Origin: Lingula anatina
Lineage: Eukaryota; Brachiopoda; Lingulata; Lingulida; Lingulidae
Length of the DNA: 64,000 nucleotides
Direction of reading: 5' to 3'
NCBI RefSeq assembly: GCF_001039355.2
Contig: NW_019775780.1
Location: 310,001 to 374,000 of the forward strand
Shown here one piece after another: positions 1-13,059 of this stretch. The position numbers and the translations under genes were made by a program. Each line of letters starts with the position of its first letter. Position 1 is the stretch's first letter. Under the pieces are notes generated by a model that ran no database searches, was not told where the DNA came from, and worked only from the letters and a program-made list of their open reading frames with translations.

Positions 1-415
1 AAAAGGAAAGACAGGCATGTAAATCCACCGTATTCTAGAACCGTGTCAGTGTACTTTCGCCTGAAATTATTATGTTCAAATAATTTCTTACTGTTGATAT
101 TCTTCGGAGTCGATTGTGAATTTGTCATCACATCACTGCAACACTAAATTGTACTTTTTTGTAGATGGAACGGGAAGCAAATAAACGCCTGTTCCATTCG
201 CAGGTCGCGTGTTGTTACATCGGTTGCAATTTTCTTTCCATTGTGCAAAAGAATTATGGGTAATTTTAAATACACGCATGCGCATCAATAGCCAACTGAA
301 TCTTTCGGCGCCACGTTTTGGACTTGGTGTTTTCGAGAAACTGTTGTTTACAAACATAATCTAATGGAATTTATTTATAAATTGTTTTGATATACACTGC
401 ATTCAATCGTGAATA
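1..415 (+). promoter_or_regulatory. Upstream region and probable promoter of SMC2
   Basis: This is non-coding sequence before the SMC2 start codon at 416. A perfect CGCATGCGCA lies at 275-284, close to the NRF-1 palindrome, and a GGCGCCA core lies at 307-313, about 100 bp before the ATG, resembling part of an E2F site. Both are common in promoters of cell-cycle and housekeeping genes in animals; their use here is inferred. No TATA box stands out at a useful distance. The transcription start cannot be placed from sequence alone. Confidence 0.45.
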
Positions 416-3400
416 ATGTTTATCAAATCAGTCGTGTTAGACGGGTTTAAATCTTACGCTCAGCGTACAGAAATCACCGGCTTTGATGAGCAGTTCAATG
501 CCATCACTGGTTTGAATGGAAGTGGAAAGTCAAACATTCTGGATTCCATTTGCTTTGTACTTGGAATTTCTAAACTTGATCAGGTAAATAAATTTAAAAT
601 AATCATTAGATTGTAAATTTGGAAGTGCAGTGTGTTTTAATATAAGTCCAACTGGAGTTTTTTTCCACCCTACTGGCATATTCTACTGTTGACAGTTCAC
701 TTCTACCCCTCATAAGGTCATATGGAATCTTTTGACATCACTCTATCTGCTCAGTTTGTGCAATGTGTAGTAACTGTTATTGCCAGGTTATTGCATTACA
801 AACTTGGTCAGGGATATGGTAATACTACAGCTTCTTCAGTTCGGATATCTATTCAATTAATGTCAGATTCATAAAATTTAGGACACACTTTATTTACTAA
901 AGAAATACTAGTAATTGCATAGAGATGTGCAATATCAAATCTTTAGACTACTTAAACTTGGAAGGACAAGTGCATCAATTTTTTAAGGCATGTAATGACC
1001 AGGAGTGAAAGTGGCTTTAAATGAAATATCTTCTTGATCATGACATGCACTACTTATTTAGTATTTTTTTTACATACTATTATGACAATTTATCTTTTCT
1101 CAGGTCCGAGCCACAAATCTTCAAGAACTGGTTTATAAAAATGGTCAGGCTGGAGTGACCAAAGCTACTGTCAGTATCATCTTTGACAACAGTGACAAAA
1201 AACAAAGTCCACTTGGATATGAGCAGTATGATGAGCTGACTGTGACTAGACAGGTTTGTTTCTTCTGCTTTGGCCTATGCTGTAGTGAAATACTTTTGCC
1301 TAATGCTACATTTTTTTTCTTAGAAAATATGTTATAATTAGCAAAAGCAGACAAAATTTAATCATTTTCACATAGTTGTCATTCTTTTTGATGAAAATAA
1401 ATAATGTAATTTAGAATTTGCTCTTTCTAATTTCCTTAAAACTTATGCAGGTTGTGGTTGGTGGGCGTAATAAATATCTGATCAATGGCAGCAATGCAAA
1501 TAACATCAGAGTCCAGGACTTGTTTCGCTCTGTGCAGCTCAACGTCAACAACCCACATTTTCTCATCATGCAAGGAAGGATCACCAAAGTTTTAAACATG
1601 AAACCACCAGAGGTAAGACTGTTGTAGAAGGTTACCAGTGTTAGAAACTCATATGCAGTACTATTAAAGGGATAATAACTCTTCGTATGAGATCTATATT
1701 TCACAATAAAAACATTTGTGAATAACTCACAGAAATATACTATATTCTGTTTTACCACAAAAACAGCAGTTATAGCTATTATTCTGATATCTGAGCTTGT
1801 CTTTAGACCACGTGACCTCCATTGATGGCTATACTCTGTTAAAATCTCTTAAGAGATTTTAACAAAAAACCAAACTTTTTAGAAAAAAACCAGGGACTAA
1901 CTTTGAATGTAAAAATGGATTCATTAACCATTGGTAAGTATGGGAAAATTGTTGTTTACTCCAGGAAAATTCATTTTTTGGCCGAAACGAAGAGTTATTA
2001 TCACTTTAAATTAAAAACCATCTACTCAGTGCAGTGATGCAGTATATGTCAGCCTCAGTCATGTTAAACTATAAAGCTCATTTTTTAAACTTAGTGTGTA
2101 CTACATTTTGATAAGGGATTCTTGAGGGTAAGTGTATGTATTTAAATATTTGTTTGCTACAACAAAATATTTGTTTGCTATCAAACAGATATTCTGATCT
2201 CTTTGTAAGATAACATATTTAATCCCTATTCAGATTCTCTCAATGATAGAAGAAGCAGCTGGGACCAGACTGTATGAGAGCAAGAAGGAATCAGCTCAGA
2301 GAACCATTGAGAAGAAGGATGCTAAACTGAAAGAGATTGACACTGTAAGTCACAGAATAAAAAAATAAAAGCAGATGAAGTTTTTATTATTTTTAGTATT
2401 TTAAGAAGAAATTATTAATTTTTATTTATTTATTTTGTATGTGTGTGAGGAGGGAATGCACTTTTCTCAGCTTATTAGTTTTTACTTGCTGTTGTGAATA
2501 TGGTACAGCTTATACAGTAGTAACATGAGATTAGCTTTTGTTCTAGATCTTAGCTGAAGAGATTACCCCGACCCTGACCAAGTTGAAAGAAGAGAGATCG
2601 TCTTACCTGGAGTACCAGAAGGTTATCCGTGAGCTGGAACACCTGAACAAACTTTATATAGCCTACAAGTTTGTGTGTGCTGAGGTAAACTTAGTGGTCT
2701 TCTTGGAAATCATTAAAGTAAAAGTTCATTTTCTTTGGTTTACATTTCATTTGCTTACAAATTTAATGATCAAATAATGTATGTTTGAGAGGAAAAAATA
2801 AACATTTTGAAAGTGTTTTTTCTTAATGTAAAACATTAAGACAAAAAAATACAACTTTTTTATTTGTAGGAGACAAAGCAGAGTTCAGTTGAACAGCTAG
2901 CTGAGATGCAAGAAGCCATGCAGAAATTCACTGATAGATTAAAGGAGGTGAGCTATATGAATTGGACACATTACATGCCAGTATGAAAAATGCAACTGTA
3001 TGCATTTTAAACATGAAAACTCCTGTTTCCAGTTTGTGGATGTTTCTGCATTTAAAGACAGTTACTTTATGGCTCATCAAATGCAGTAGTTATAAGTGAA
3101 AGTGGGTGGAACATGAGAAATTTGATGAGTAGATCTTGTGCCTTTGATCATCTACCATATATATAATTCTTTTAGATTGAAGAGACTGTGGAAGGCCTTA
3201 ACAAAGAGATAGCTGAACTGGAAAAGAAAAGGGATGAGGTCAGTATATGGTTCCTGCATTTGAACTAGTACACAGTTGTGTTTGAAATATAAACATAGGA
3301 CATATATTCACTGTGAAGTTCATCTAATTCTTCTGTGTTTGGGTTTATAAATGGACTTGTCCTCTTGGATGATTTATGTATTAGACACATGGAAAGCTTT

Positions 3401-6355
3401 TCTCATTATTTTCATTTTTTCAAAAAAAAAAAAAAATGGGAGACCCCACAACATTTTGGTTTTGTAAATGCAAAAGCTTTAAATATAATTTATATCATTT
3501 TGCTATTTTTTCTGAGTTCAAATGTAGAAATGGACAAAGAATAAGTGGCACCAAAGCACTGTAATTCTTCTTTATTAAGGAGTCTGGTGGTAAAATGGAG
3601 GAGCTAGAGACGGAGCTGAGTGAGAGACAGAAGGTAGAGGCTAAGGCCCAGAGTGCCCTGGATCACAAGAAAGAGGCACTGAAGGCAGAGCAGAAGAAGA
3701 AGAAAGAGACATCCAAGCAGCATGATGAGGTACTCGGTGTTCTCAGGGAATATTTTTGTTGCAGAAAAGATGTGCTTTCAATGGACTGCCATATGTAAAC
3801 AAAACATTTTTTCTTTAAATGGCAAGGAGCAGTATATTTGAGATATATTTTTCACCAAAGAGGTATATTGAAACTTAAATATTTTCTGATTTTTATCAGG
3901 ATGTGAAAGTCCTCAAGTCCAAGCAGAAAGAGCTAGAGAAGTTTAATGAGACCTACTCCAGGCTGCTGCAGCAAAGCAAGGATGATGAGGAGGCCATAGT
4001 TGCAGCACAGAAACACTTCCATGCAGTCAGTGCTGGACTGTCCAGTAATGATGAAGGAGAGGCTGCCACTCTGGCTGACCAGCTCATGGGTAATAGTTTC
4101 AGACAAAACATATATCTGATTAAGTGAACATTTAAACTCCTCAGCCTTCCTATAAACCATGTATGTTCTTTGTGAGCTTAAGGTTAGGCATAGCATTATA
4201 TGAAACTTTCAGTCAAGTGGGAGTCCAGAAAATGACCGCACAAGCTGATGTTTTAATAAGTTCTATGGTTTGTCCTTTAACTGCTGGTTAGATATTTCTA
4301 CACCATGGAGTAAAGTAGATGATCTTAATTCTGACTTTCAGCCGCCAAGAATGACATCAGCAATGCAGACACAGAAACAAAACAAGCACAGATGAAGTAA
4401 GTCTCCTCTCAAACTTTGTATTTGACTGAAATTGTCCTAGTGGTTAATAATTAGTATGAGTTTTGTTTGTAGAGAGCTTGTGCATTTTCTTTATCCTATT
4501 CAGATATGGCTATGGCTTCATGGACCATAAGCTTGTTCAGATTCCATTAGTCTAGTATGTTGTGTGTAAATCTGAAAGCCGAGATTACAAAAAAAGTGCC
4601 TGAAAATTCTTAATATGTATATATCTATGTATTTTCTTCTAAATTTCAGACTGAAGCACAACCAGCAGGAAATCAAGAAGAAGCAAGCAGAATTGAAGAA
4701 GACTGAGCAAGGCTACAAGAAGGACAAAGATGCATATGATGCACTAGAGAAAAACCTACAGAAATTGGAAGTAAGGGGAAAGATTAACAATTTCCAAATG
4801 AATGCAAGTTTTCTTCAATGTTCCGTAAGAAAAATTATTCAGTTTCGCTTGCCTATAGTGCCTATGTCTCTCCCTAGGGCACTGTAATACACACAAAGAA
4901 ACATTCCCCAAAGACCATTAAATTCAACCTAAAATTGCATAATGTAGTGAATTATGAGAAATAATAATGATGGATGCATGTTATGCTTACCTTATCTCCT
5001 GGTCTTTCAGGCAGAGCTGAAAAAGCTTGGTTTTGAGGAGAACAAAGAAGAGGACCTGCAAAAAAGAAGAAGGGACTTGACCAAAGAGGTCCAGTCACTT
5101 AGACAGAAGGTTGACTCTCTGGAATCCAAGTAGGTGTTGACAATATGGGATTCAAACTAAAAAAAGTCTCATCAGTGTATTTTCATTATTTCTGATCTTA
5201 AAGGGATAATAACTCTTCGATTCGGCCAAAAAATGAATTTTCCTGGAGTAAACAACAATTTTCCCATACTTACCAATGGTTAATGAATCCATTTTTACAT
5301 TCAAAGTTAGTCCCTGGTTTTTTTCTAAAAAGTTTGTTTTTTTTTTATGTTAAAATCTCTTAAGAGATTTTAGCAGAGTATAGCCATCAATGGAGGTCAC
5401 GTGGTCTAAAGAAAAGCTCAGATATCAAAATAATAGCTATAACTGCCGTTTTTGTGGTAAAACAGAATATATTAGATTTCATACGAAGAGTTATTATCCC
5501 TTTAAAGTTACCCAGGAGGCTATATTTGTATAGCATCAGTGGCTTAATTGAACTTGAAGGATATGGTCCCTGGTTATATACACTATCATTTTTCAATAAG
5601 ATATTTTAAGTGAGGTATTTAATTAATTTTTATTATGCAGATTCCCAAGACTTCAGTTCGAATACAAAGACCCTGAGAAGAACTTTGACAGGTCCAAGGT
5701 GCATGGTCTTGTCTGCAAGCTAGTAAAGGTGCCAGATGTCAGCACGGCAACTGCTCTAGAGGTTACTGCAGGAGGAAAGGTGAATTTTTTTTATATGAAA
5801 AATGCTGCTTTAGTTGTTAAAAACTGTTTGTTGTCTTTAAAAAGTCAAAAAGTCACTTTACAATGCAGGGAACTTGAAAAGATTCATGTGGTGTGTTTAT
5901 GAGAAGTATAAGAACAGTTGTGATTTTTAAGTGTTCGGGGTCCATTGGGAACTATGATTCAATACTATTCTGCATAGTAAAGGTTCATCACTGTGTTCCA
6001 GCTTTACAACATTGTAGTTGACACAGAACAGACAGGGAAAAAGCTGTTACAGAAGGGAGAGTTAAAGATGCGCTACACCATCATTCCACTCAACAAGATT
6101 TCTGCCAGGAGCATTGATGCTCCAACCATCAAAAGAGCCGAGGAGCTGGTAAGTGCTGGCTGATAGCTTCAGTGCCAGAAAAAAAAACAAGGGATATAAA
6201 ACTTTTAAGGAAACCAATGCTAAACTTATTTTTCCTAGGTGACTGTGCAATGTGCATATATATTTCTTTGGAAAACATTGTGTATTTTTAAAGTTGGAAT
6301 ATTTCAAACTACAGAACTCCTTCAGTGAAACATTGTCAGATTTGTTTTATTATTG

Positions 6356-6414
<59 letters not shown>

Positions 6415-9400
6415 TTAATATGGTTATTACATGTAAAATATGTTAAATCTAGGTTGGCAAAGACAATGTTCACACTGCCCTGTCCCTGGTTGGCTATGAA
6501 AAAGATCTCCAGAAGGCTATGGAGTTTGTGTTTGGCTCTGCCTTCGTCTGCACTGACATGAACACAGCCAAGAAGGTCACATATGATGAAAAGGTGCTGA
6601 AAAAGTCTGTCACCTTGGATGGAGACTCTTTTGATCCATCTGGACTACTAACTGGAGGTGAGTGGTGTGATGGGATAAATATTCTCCCAAAATGAACAAG
6701 GTTATGAAATGGCAAGGTGAATATTGGTGTAATTGAAGTTTTTTTAAATGAATTTTAAACTGGGCCATTCTTATACTTTAAAAATTTATGAGTTATACCT
6801 ATCATTTGAGACAAAAGTTTTACTCTTGAGATGTGTTTTTAAGGCAGTGCTGCCAGTCTATGCACTTCTATGAAAAAAAAAGACTTTTTTTCTGTTTCTG
6901 TTAAAATAAGTTTTCATTGTCATTAAGTGTACCAGGTAAAAAATGATAAATTCTCCCCCAGGTGCCCGTGCCCAGACTAGTTCTATCCTGGTGAAGCTTC
7001 AGGAGATCCAGGAGGCAGCTGGCATATTGAGCACCAAGGAGAAGGAGCTGGACGCTGTGGAGAAAGAGTTGCAGTCACTTGCTAAAGTTGCTGATCAGTA
7101 AGTTTGATTTCCTGTACAAATATACAGATGCATTTTGGAATTTATAGGGCCTGAAATTTCTCTTTGAGTCATTAAGAAGTTAAAAAATCAAGAAGTGCCG
7201 TCTCATCTGATAATATTTACAGCAGGGATTCTCTTATCCTTTTTATGTGGAAATAGTTTAGAATGTCATTGTATTTAATAATGGGGATAGGGTTGGGAGG
7301 ACTGAAATATCTCCAGAAGTTGAGGGAGATGTTTTTATTAGCTTCCTCAGTTCCTAATCCTGCAGAATTACCCTTATCCAACTTAATTTCAAGTTTATTT
7401 CTTGTTTCTGATATGAACAATTGCATTTGTTCCAGATACCAGAAACTAAAACAGCAATATGACCTCAAGGTTCATGAGGCTGAACTGGTCAAGGCAAGAC
7501 TGGAACAGGGAACACATCATCAGCAGCTAGAGGATATCAATGCTCTCCAGAGCTCCATTGGTACATTATTGTTTAAATACATTATATTATATTCTTAGAT
7601 GGAGTTGTGTTCTGCTTGCTATTTATATATTAATACTTTACATTGTATTCAGCAACTCATGTATGCTGTAAAGATATGTCTACTATTCTCTTTAGTAAAA
7701 GAGAAAATGAGATGTTGCGCAAATATTGTATTCTGATTTTATATTGAAATGAATCCATAGATGAACAAGAGGCCACGTTAAAGAAGGCCAAAGAAACTCA
7801 GGACAAAGCCACAAAGAAGGTGAAAGAACTTGAGGACAAGATCAAGAATGCCAAGTCTATTAGGGAAAAGGAATTGAAAGAATCAGAAAAGGCTCTTGAG
7901 AAGGCCAAGAAAAATGCAGAAGAGTCTAGCAAAAAACTGAAGGAAAAACAGCAGGTACATATAGAATGATGTGAGGGGATGTATCCTTAGTATTATTGGT
8001 AAATACGTAATTAAAATTATCTTTTCCTCTTATTAATTACTTTTGCAGAGACACAGCACAACCTTATTTCCCTCTATGCCTGAGTTTCTTTAGATTGGGA
8101 CAAGGTTAGCGCAATGGGAAAGATTACAAAGGGACTATCGTCACAGTCTAGTGCATAATTCTAGAAGTTGGATATTTGTCCATTATAGAAAATAGAAAGA
8201 AGAAAAAGAGCTGTTAAGGATTGAGCCTAAAATATAAAACTTGCCTTATTTTCAGGATCATGACAGCTTAAAGCTGGAGTGTGAAGAACTGGAGAAGGAA
8301 ATAGCTGGATATGAAGACCAACTGAAGGCAGTGGACGAAGCCATCAAAGGAATTGAGGAGCAACTAGAACAGTTACAAGAAGTTGCTGCACAGCATAAGG
8401 TGAGAAATAGGCCTAGGCCAGATAAAAAGAACGAGGGGAAAAGCTGATACTGCTTTAGGTCTAGGAATGAGGTTTAGCTTTTAATATTGTGAGATTATTT
8501 AACTGTCTTACAAGGTAACTGTGGCCATTAAGCAAATCACTTTAACCCGTGGATTTACATTCATGTTTTTTATTTTAATATTATTATTTTAGGCTGCAGT
8601 TAAGGAAGCCCAGGCCGAGGTGAACAAGCAGAAGGAGCTGTTGAAGGCTAGAAACAAGGAGATAAGTGCCAAACACACAGAGCAGAAAAACCTGCAGAAG
8701 GAGACCAACGCCACACAGCTGAAGATGCAGGAGATGGAACACAAGATTGCCAAGCACAACAGGGAATCCAAAGATGCAGCTAAACTGGTGAGTCCTTGGG
8801 TCAAATTTATCATAAGCATTGGAAGAAAAAAGTTCAGTTTTGTTGTTTCTGTTTGAAATTACTGTGTGATTAGGTGATGAACTATGTTGTAATGTGAAAG
8901 TGCACAGAGAAAGTGTCAAATGCCTAATCTGTGAAATGTACTTCTTAGGAATTGTATTCACAGATCTGAGGTTGTTTGCTCTCTTATGTTGGTTTCTGCT
9001 GCCATTGTATTGTTCAATGTTGAGATAAATCCAATGTATGTTTTGGTGCTAATCTCTTTCTTGATCACAGGTCGAACAAATGCTGCAGCAGTATGAATGG
9101 ATTGCCGACGAGAAGAAATATTTTGGGCAGGCAAACACAGCTTATGACTTCAAGGCAAATGACCCCAAAGAGGCTGGCCGTAGGATCCAGAAACTGCAGG
9201 AGACCAAGGATAAGCTCTCCAAGAATGTGAACATGAGGGCCATGAATATGCTGGGGAAAGCAGAAGAACAGGCAAGTGAAGAAGTGACTGTTACTGATGC
9301 CATCAGATCAGTTACTAGCTATTTAACCAGATTGACTATTATAGGAATAGATTATTTAAATTACTTCACTAGTCTTGCTTAAAATTTAGAGAAAAAGCAT

Positions 9401-11140
9401 ATGGCAGTGCACCGTAGCATGCTTCCTGCCCTGCATGGATTTAGTAAAAGACTGCTTTTTTAAACCTGATAAACTGCATCTGACATAAGTGATCACTGAG
9501 TGCCCAAATTACATGGGGATCTCCATTTTGCTTGGGGCTTTTTTGCCTAATGTTAAGAAATATACTTGTCAGTTAACATATTACTGGTTTCATTCAGACT
9601 TGAAAAATCGCTTTACACTATCGCTTTACAGATTCGGGGTTTTGTGCAATATACTGTACTTCAGAGTATTTTGATGTTTCTTATGTATTTCCTTGCTCAG
9701 TACAATGACCTGATCAAGAAAAGAAAGATGGTTCTCAATGACAAGGCCAAGATTGCTGCTGTTATAGCTGAACTGGATGAGAAGAAAAATGAAGCCCTGA
9801 AGAAAGCGTATGAACAAGTTAACAAAGTATGTTGGTTGTTTGTAAATCACTCTGATGATGGGCATCCAGTTAGTTTTTAAATTTTATGAAAACAGTTGAT
9901 GTATGAATTGTATAAAGAAATACAGCTTACTTTTATTGAGATTTGTAGGAAAAATTTTGTATTTGTGAAACTTTTTGTGTGTGTTTCAAACATGAGATTC
10001 AGAGTCATTTATGTGCATATCTTTCAATTATTTTCTTTTATGGATACAACTTGATGTAGATGTTTAGTTTACGTATCATATCTGAACTGCCTATGTCTTC
10101 CAGGACTTTGGTTCCATCTTCTCCACGCTGCTGGTGGGAGCCAAGGCCAAGCTGGCGCCACCTGAAGGGCTGGGTGTTCTGGACGGTCTAGAGGTGAAAG
10201 TGGCATTTGGAGAGAAATGTCAGTGGAAGGAGTCCCTCACAGAACTCAGTGGAGGACAGAGGTCTGTGCTGGACTTTTTTTAATGCATCATTATGTTTGA
10301 TATATACAAAACTTTTGATATTTTATGTCAGCCTTGATGGCAACATCAAAGCATTCATTTGTGAAAGAAAACGGTCATGTTTAATATAGAAATTGTAAGA
10401 GTTTTGGTGTCATTTTATATAAATCTGATACTTGTATGGTTTTGACACGTGATGCCAATATACAAACCTTACCCCCAAAGAATTGCCTTCATACTTGAAC
10501 ATATCTCTCTGGTTTATAATTCCAGGTCTCTGGTAGCCCTGTCCCTGATCTTGTCACTGCTGTTGTTCAAGCCAGCCCCGCTGTACATTCTAGACGAGGT
10601 GGACGCTGCTCTTGACTCCAGTCACACACAGAACATTGGACAGATGCTGAGGACCCACTTCAAACACTCACAGGTAACACAAACTTGAACTGCAGTGATT
10701 AGATGTTCTACTTTGTTCTTGTGGTTTTCAAAAAATGTTTTACAGTTTTATTTTCAAATCATTTGCACGTAATATCTTAAATATGAAGGGTACCTTTACA
10801 ATACCTTCAGTAAAAGCAGTCTACCAGCAGTATCTTAAGAAACTGTGATTTTGCACATTTTAGGTAATGTTCACATCTTCAAATTTGTGTAACATTGTAA
10901 TTCTTTTACTTACAGTTCATTATAGTCTCACTTAAAGATGGTATGTTCAACAACGCTAATGTCCTGTTCAAAACCCGGTTTGTTGATGGCGTCTCCACAG
11001 TGACACGCTATGTTCAAAACCAGCCTCACAAAAGTGGTACTTCCTCAAGTAAAGACGACAAGACAAGTAAAAAGAAGGCCACCACCAAGCGTGCAAGAAT
11101 TGATGAAGCACCAACACCTTTAGGTGTGCACACTGAATGA
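416..11140 (+). CDS. SMC2: SMC2, condensin ATPase subunit (25 exons)
   Basis: This is the core ATPase of condensin, which pairs with SMC4 to compact mitotic chromosomes. Exons: 416-583, 1104-1253, 1451-1612, 2234-2344, 2547-2684, 2870-2947, 3176-3238, 3580-3729, 3900-4089, 4342-4396, 4650-4770, 5011-5129, 5641-5779, 6002-6148, 6453-6657, 6962-7097, 7436-7560, 7761-7954, 8256-8399, 8593-8787, 9071-9271, 9701-9826, 10104-10261, 10526-10673, 10916-11140. They join without a frame break into about 1215 aa, close to the ~1200 usual for SMC2. Visible parts: Walker A GLNGSGKS at residues 32-39; Q-loop around residue 146; first coiled coil from about 170; hinge about 502-665, coded by exons 13-15; second coiled coil; signature LSGGQR about 1087-1092; Walker B with [10 protein letters not shown]1115-E1116. 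The C-terminal tail is Lys/Ser-rich. The opening [18 protein letters not shown] is typical of SMC2 rather than SMC1, 3 or 4. All introns are GT-AG except intron 21, which is GC-AG. Confidence 0.96.
1668..2005 (+). mobile_element. Non-autonomous TTAA-type DNA element, copy 1 (SMC2 intron 3)
   Basis: This 338-bp element has terminal inverted repeats AGGGATAATAACTCTTCG (left) and the matching CGAAGAGTTATTATCACT (right, one mismatch). It sits between TTAA duplications at 1664-1667 and 2006-2009. There is no coding capacity. A near-perfect palindrome around CTCTTAAGAG lies at 1841-1860. TTAA target duplication is the mark of piggyBac-type transposition, so this is best called a piggyBac-related MITE. 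A second copy sits in intron 12 in the opposite direction. Confidence 0.88.
5202..5501 (-). mobile_element. Non-autonomous TTAA-type DNA element, copy 2 (SMC2 intron 12)
   Basis: This 300-bp copy has ends AGGGATAATAACTC and GAGTTATTATCCCT between TTAA at 5198-5201 and 5502-5505. Its interior matches copy 1 (1668-2005) read on the opposite strand, for example the stretch around CACGTGGTC and the TCTTAAGAGA palindrome. It lacks about 40 bp present in copy 1. Both ends match the terminal consensus better than those of copy 1. Confidence 0.88.
6358..6414. repeat. (ATT)19 microsatellite in SMC2 intron 14
   Basis: An uninterrupted run of ATT units lies about 40 bp before the acceptor of exon 15 (6453). 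Its position next to the polypyrimidine tract means length changes could affect splicing, but this is only inference. Confidence 0.95.
9272..9700 (+). other. GC-AG intron 21 of SMC2
   Basis: The exon before this intron ends in CAG and the intron opens with GCAAGT, the standard sequence of GC-type donors. The acceptor is TTGCTCAG at 9693-9700. Without this join the frame would run into intron sequence. With it, the conserved stretch [11 protein letters not shown] continues directly into [10 protein letters not shown]. No in-frame GT donor nearby gives the same protein. Confidence 0.85.
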
Positions 11141-11776
11141 AAAACTTTTCCATGGAGTATCTAGGTTATAGCAAAAATTTTTCCAACTCTGTAGATGATA
11201 TATCAGATTGGATAGAGAAAATATTCCACTGACACGGAAGGGGCTGCGGGTGACCCTGCTCACAGTAAGAGTAGCCCAATCTCACACCAAGATGAGTGCA
11301 GATTTGTGAGGAGACACAATTATAATGCACGTGCACAGGCTAGGATATTCCTGTGTAGAATCTGAATCTTGTCTACTGCAAGCTGGATCTGAACGGGTAG
11401 CCAAGGAATATGTATGAACTTGTGTGTACTGTAGTGAATATGTGATATATTGAGTAATGCTGTAAAGAATGGAAATTGTTTACCAATATATTGAAATCTT
11501 TTATTTATTTATTTATTTTTTTGTATTGAAATGAGTGTAATTTAATTTTTTTTAGAAGCAACAACTTCAGTTATTGAATTCTTCCAGTAATTTCCATAGT
11601 TGATCTCTGTTAGTTTTTTGACCATGTAACCTCTATAAAGAGTTGCATTTGCTCTGAATTTAAAAAAGAAAATCATAACAGATGGTAAATTGAAAAGAAA
11701 CTGACATTATTCTTGTCATTCTCATTTGTATATACCTCATGTCACCATATTGGTAAAATATAGATTGCTTTTAGAA

Positions 11777-11782
11777 AATAAA
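11777..11782 (+). terminator. Poly(A) signal for SMC2
   Basis: AATAAA stands about 640 bp after the SMC2 stop codon at 11138-11140. The sequence between is non-coding and AT-rich, as expected of a 3' UTR. It is the first canonical hexamer I noticed after the stop. Confidence 0.6.
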
Positions 11783-11870
11783 ATAATAGATAATTATTTT
11801 TATTTGATGTGCGTGATTTACTTATCTATGGACTCGAGCCAAAGTTGGTTAAAAAGCAACATAGCTTGAC

Positions 11871-11876
11871 TTTATT
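11871..11876 (-). terminator. Poly(A) signal for the JAKMIP/RIM-BP-like gene
   Basis: TTTATT on the + strand reads AATAAA on the - strand, about 1.2 kb past the stop of the large minus-strand gene (13075 in the left duplicate copy). It faces the SMC2 signal at 11777-11782, so the two 3' ends converge within about 100 bp. The 11880-13070 stretch is read here as its 3' UTR. It holds no recognisable coding sequence and no other strong feature. Confidence 0.5.
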
Positions 11877-13059
11877 GTTTATGCAATGTCAATAACTTTG
11901 AAAAATAACCAAAGGTAATAAAAAATATAAATATTCTCACAACTCATAGATCCCAACTGGGTGAGCCTAGAAATAAATCCTGAACCATAACATGTATGGT
12001 AACACAATGGTAGCTTATGGAGGAAATGTATGAAAATAATGGCAGTGTTGATTGTAAAAATGGTATTTAAAAAAATTCGTAAGAATGATAGGACGGATGG
12101 GAACATGCTAGAGGGTGTCAATGCAGATAAAGCTACCCTACAAATATATGAACATATCTTAGCAAAAGTTCGATTTAGATCTTGATTGTGACAACTTTTA
12201 TAGTGTGCAGATAAACCTTCCATGTAAGAAGAGCTAGTAAAAGGCTTTATACAAAGTAACAATAAAAATCTGATATCAGTATATTAAACCATAACATGAT
12301 AAATAAATAGTGTGTTCTTGGCTCACTTAAAACTTGTAATTTATGAGACAAAACCGTTTGCCATCAAATCTGGCCAGAAATGCTTGCTTTGCATATAAAT
12401 ATCAACATAAATTTACACATGAAGTAAAAAATATATAACACTAGATAATAAATAACTGCCTAGAGCATCAATCCTAGATTACAAATCCTAATTCTATATA
12501 CAACAAAGAGATATGCAATAGAGCTGAAGACAACATTAATACCTAATTTTCAGCACCAATTTGGGTTAACCCTTCATCCTTGGTAAATAAAATTGATTGA
12601 CCCTGAATTCTTGCTCCCCAAATAACTGACCAATTGTCAATATGATACATTGTATGAGCCCTTATCCTTGGCATCCAATCTCAAAAACAATTTACCATAA
12701 TCTCTCATAATCTAACCCTGTGTTTTGATCTCCAATCTCAAAAGGCATTTTTTTAAAAATAAGATCTGCCATTATATAAAAAATGAGAATGGATAATCCA
12801 CATCTCATTTCATTAAGTGTTGTCAACCTGACATTGGGAACATTTCACCTTGTGCAAATTTGAGCAAAATCTAGGTAGTCTCATTAAGGTATATATGTAT
12901 ATCATATTTTCTGCTAAATCAACACTGCGAAAATGAAGTTCAATGACTGATCCATGAATGTACAAGACATCTCATTGAAACTGACAAATCACTCCCTGAT
13001 GCTTTGTCATAGTCTTTATAGTCTCAGTTTTGCACCTCTCTTGCCTGATATCATTTTTA

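Noticed and set aside
133-357. 74-codon minus-strand frame upstream of SMC2
   Set aside because: No recognisable domain, no context for a gene, and it overlaps the probable SMC2 promoter.
2143-2181. Short repeat of ATATTTGTTTGCTA in SMC2 intron 3
   Set aside because: It is a two-unit local slippage duplication in intron sequence without further structure.
11879-12262. 127-codon minus-strand frame
   Set aside because: It lies in the presumed 3' UTR of the minus-strand gene, has no family resemblance and starts far from any promoter.
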